Positions 4,278 to 5,107 of a stretch of DNA of 5,107 nucleotides are shown here, piece after piece (the stretch's first letter is position 1; every line of letters starts with the position of its first letter). The position numbers were made by a program, and so were the translations under genes. The notes under the pieces are model-generated. The model did not search any database. It was given only the letters and a program-made list of their open reading frames with translations, and was not told the DNA's origin. This stretch comes from an uncultured bacterium (GTDB lineage Bacteria; Cyanobacteriota; Vampirovibrionia; Gastranaerophilales; Gastranaerophilaceae). The stretch covers positions 1 to 5,107 of the forward strand of contig CAQTPN010000140.1 of NCBI GenBank assembly GCA_948888345.1. Direction: 5' to 3'.

Positions 4278-4985
4278 TTAAATAAGTTCAATCATCTCTC
4301 GGACAGCTGTTTCAAGCCCGACAAATACGGCCCGGGAAATAATAGAATGGCCGATATTTAATTCACAAAGTCCTTCAATTTTATTCATTAAAGAAACATT
4401 TTCATAATTAAGCCCGTGCCCTGCATTTACTTTTAAACCAAGGGTTTGGGCATATCCTGCCGCTTCTTTTAATTTATTGAATTCAGCTTGTTCATTTTCT
4501 GTTTTAAATGCGTTTGAAAAAGCACCGGTATGCAGTTCTATATAATCTGAACCCGCCTCTGCCGCAGCTTTTACCTGTTCTTTATCAGGGTCTATAAAAA
4601 GACTCACAATGATATTTTTTGAATGCAGGGCCTTAATTAATTCTTTAATTCTGTTTTTATTTTGAATAACATCAAGACCGCCCTCAGTTGTTAATTCCTG
4701 TCTTTTTTCAGGGACAATACAACAGGAATAAGGAGCTAAATCCATGGCAATTTTTTGCATTTCATCTGTTGCAGCCATTTCAAGGTTTATTCTTGCCTTC
4801 AAATTTTTCTTTAAATTAATAACATCATTATCTTTAATATGGCGTCTGTCTTCTCTTAAATGTACGGTAATGGCTGAAGCACCTGCCATTTCACATATTA
4901 ATGCAGCTTCAAGCGCGCAGGGCTCAATTCCGCCTCTGGCGTTTCTTAAAGTTGCAACATGGTCAATATTTACTCCTAAATTCAT
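4278..4985 (-). CDS. pdxJ: pyridoxine 5'-phosphate synthase (PdxJ)
   Basis: Last ring-forming step of DXP-dependent vitamin B6 synthesis: condenses 1-deoxy-D-xylulose 5-phosphate with 3-amino-2-oxopropyl phosphate to pyridoxine 5'-phosphate in the cytoplasm. Seen: 235 residues, close to the 243 of E. coli PdxJ, a single TIM barrel. It opens with LGVNIDHVATLRNARGG (Asn6, Asp8, His9, Arg17). It continues with ITVHLREDRRHI (His42, Arg44), NLEMA (Glu69), VPEKRQELTTEGG, YIELHTGAF (Glu150) and VNAGHGLNYENV (His190), then NIGHSIISRAVFVGL near the end, the phosphate-binding region. All expected catalytic positions are present. The start ATG at 4985-4983 gives the standard N terminus; no clear Shine-Dalgarno precedes it. 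PdxJ makes PNP, which an oxidase must convert to PLP; neither pdxA nor pdxH is in the window. Downstream on the same strand, past a terminator, is yggS, a PLP-binding homeostasis gene. Confidence 0.97.
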   Translation of the reverse strand: MNLGVNIDHVATLRNARGGIEPCALEAALICEMAGASAITVHLREDRRHIKDNDVINLKKNLKARINLEMAATDEMQKIAMDLAPYSCCIVPEKRQELTTEGGLDVIQNKNRIKELIKALHSKNIIVSLFIDPDKEQVKAAAEAGSDYIELHTGAFSNAFKTENEQAEFNKLKEAAGYAQTLGLKVNAGHGLNYENVSLMNKIEGLCELNIGHSIISRAVFVGLETAVREMIELI

Positions 4986-5050
4986 ATCAATAAATTTAGC
5001 ACTTTTTGTATTTTTTTAAAAGAGCTTTTTTGTTTCAAAATAAGAAAAGT

Positions 5051-5107
5051 TCAATAATAAACTAGCCTATACGGTGGATTTTGGCTTAATTTTGCTGGAT
5101 TAAAATT
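5051..5107 (-). CDS. possible C-terminal tail of an upstream gene (low confidence)
   Basis: From the right edge one minus-strand frame stays open for 18 codons to TGA at 5053-5051 and would end PPYRLVYY. The other two minus frames close within a few codons. The composition is plausible for a protein end, but 18 codons prove nothing. If real, an upstream gene ends 65 bp before pdxJ. No convincing terminator or pdxJ promoter was found in 4986-5050, so read-through into pdxJ is possible. Confidence 0.18.
   Translation of the reverse strand, partial: NFNPAKLSQNPPYRLVYY

Noticed and set aside
4131..4361. Plus-strand 76-codon frame with a hydrophobic N terminus in the pdxJ-yggS gap
   Set aside because: It runs through the pdxJ terminator and into antisense pdxJ; the hydrophobic run follows from AT-rich sequence, and no Shine-Dalgarno precedes its ATG.
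4744..5019. Plus-strand 91-codon frame
   Set aside because: Antisense to the highly conserved N-terminal half of PdxJ.
4986..5050. TTGAAA and TTGAAC hexamers as a pdxJ promoter
   Set aside because: No matching -10 at usable spacing; only A/T runs.

Overview
The window is AT-rich and carries six protein-coding genes, all on the minus strand. Read along that strand (from high to low coordinates) they are pdxJ, yggS, sepF, a three-SLH-domain envelope protein, acpP and the N-terminal part of fabF, which runs off the left edge. No RNA gene, mobile element, CRISPR array or rearrangement was seen, and no unknown defence or mobile system is evident. The interest lies in non-coding DNA and in the envelope protein.

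Organism (inference): SepF and SLH proteins are typical of Firmicutes and Cyanobacteria. PdxJ marks the DXP-dependent vitamin B6 route, which most Firmicutes lack because they use PdxS/PdxT, but which cyanobacteria have. An SLH protein with a signal peptide, SepF, PdxJ and low GC together fit a non-photosynthetic cyanobacterial relative (Melainabacteria/Vampirovibrionia, e.g. gut Gastranaerophilales) best. No marker gene in the window proves this.

Layout: 5051-5107 may hold the last codons of an upstream gene. pdxJ (4985-4278) makes pyridoxine 5'-phosphate and ends at a hairpin terminator. A 283-bp gap (3995-4277) with phased short repeats and a good promoter precedes the yggS-sepF operon (3994-2783), which starts both genes with GTG and ends at a 10-bp-stem terminator. 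The SLH protein (2623-1364) is a single-gene unit with its own terminator. acpP (1150-917) has a strong-looking promoter overlapped by a perfect 12-bp palindrome. fabF (720 to the edge) follows after 196 bp containing three copies of GGGAATAA around a TATAAT box.

How the genes relate: acpP and fabF supply the carrier and an elongating ketosynthase of type II fatty acid synthesis. sepF (FtsZ membrane anchor) and the SLH protein concern division and envelope structure. pdxJ makes vitamin B6 phosphate, and yggS encodes the PLP-binding protein that keeps B6 pools in balance. Translation signals vary: sepF and acpP have clear Shine-Dalgarno sequences, whereas pdxJ, yggS and the SLH gene do not.
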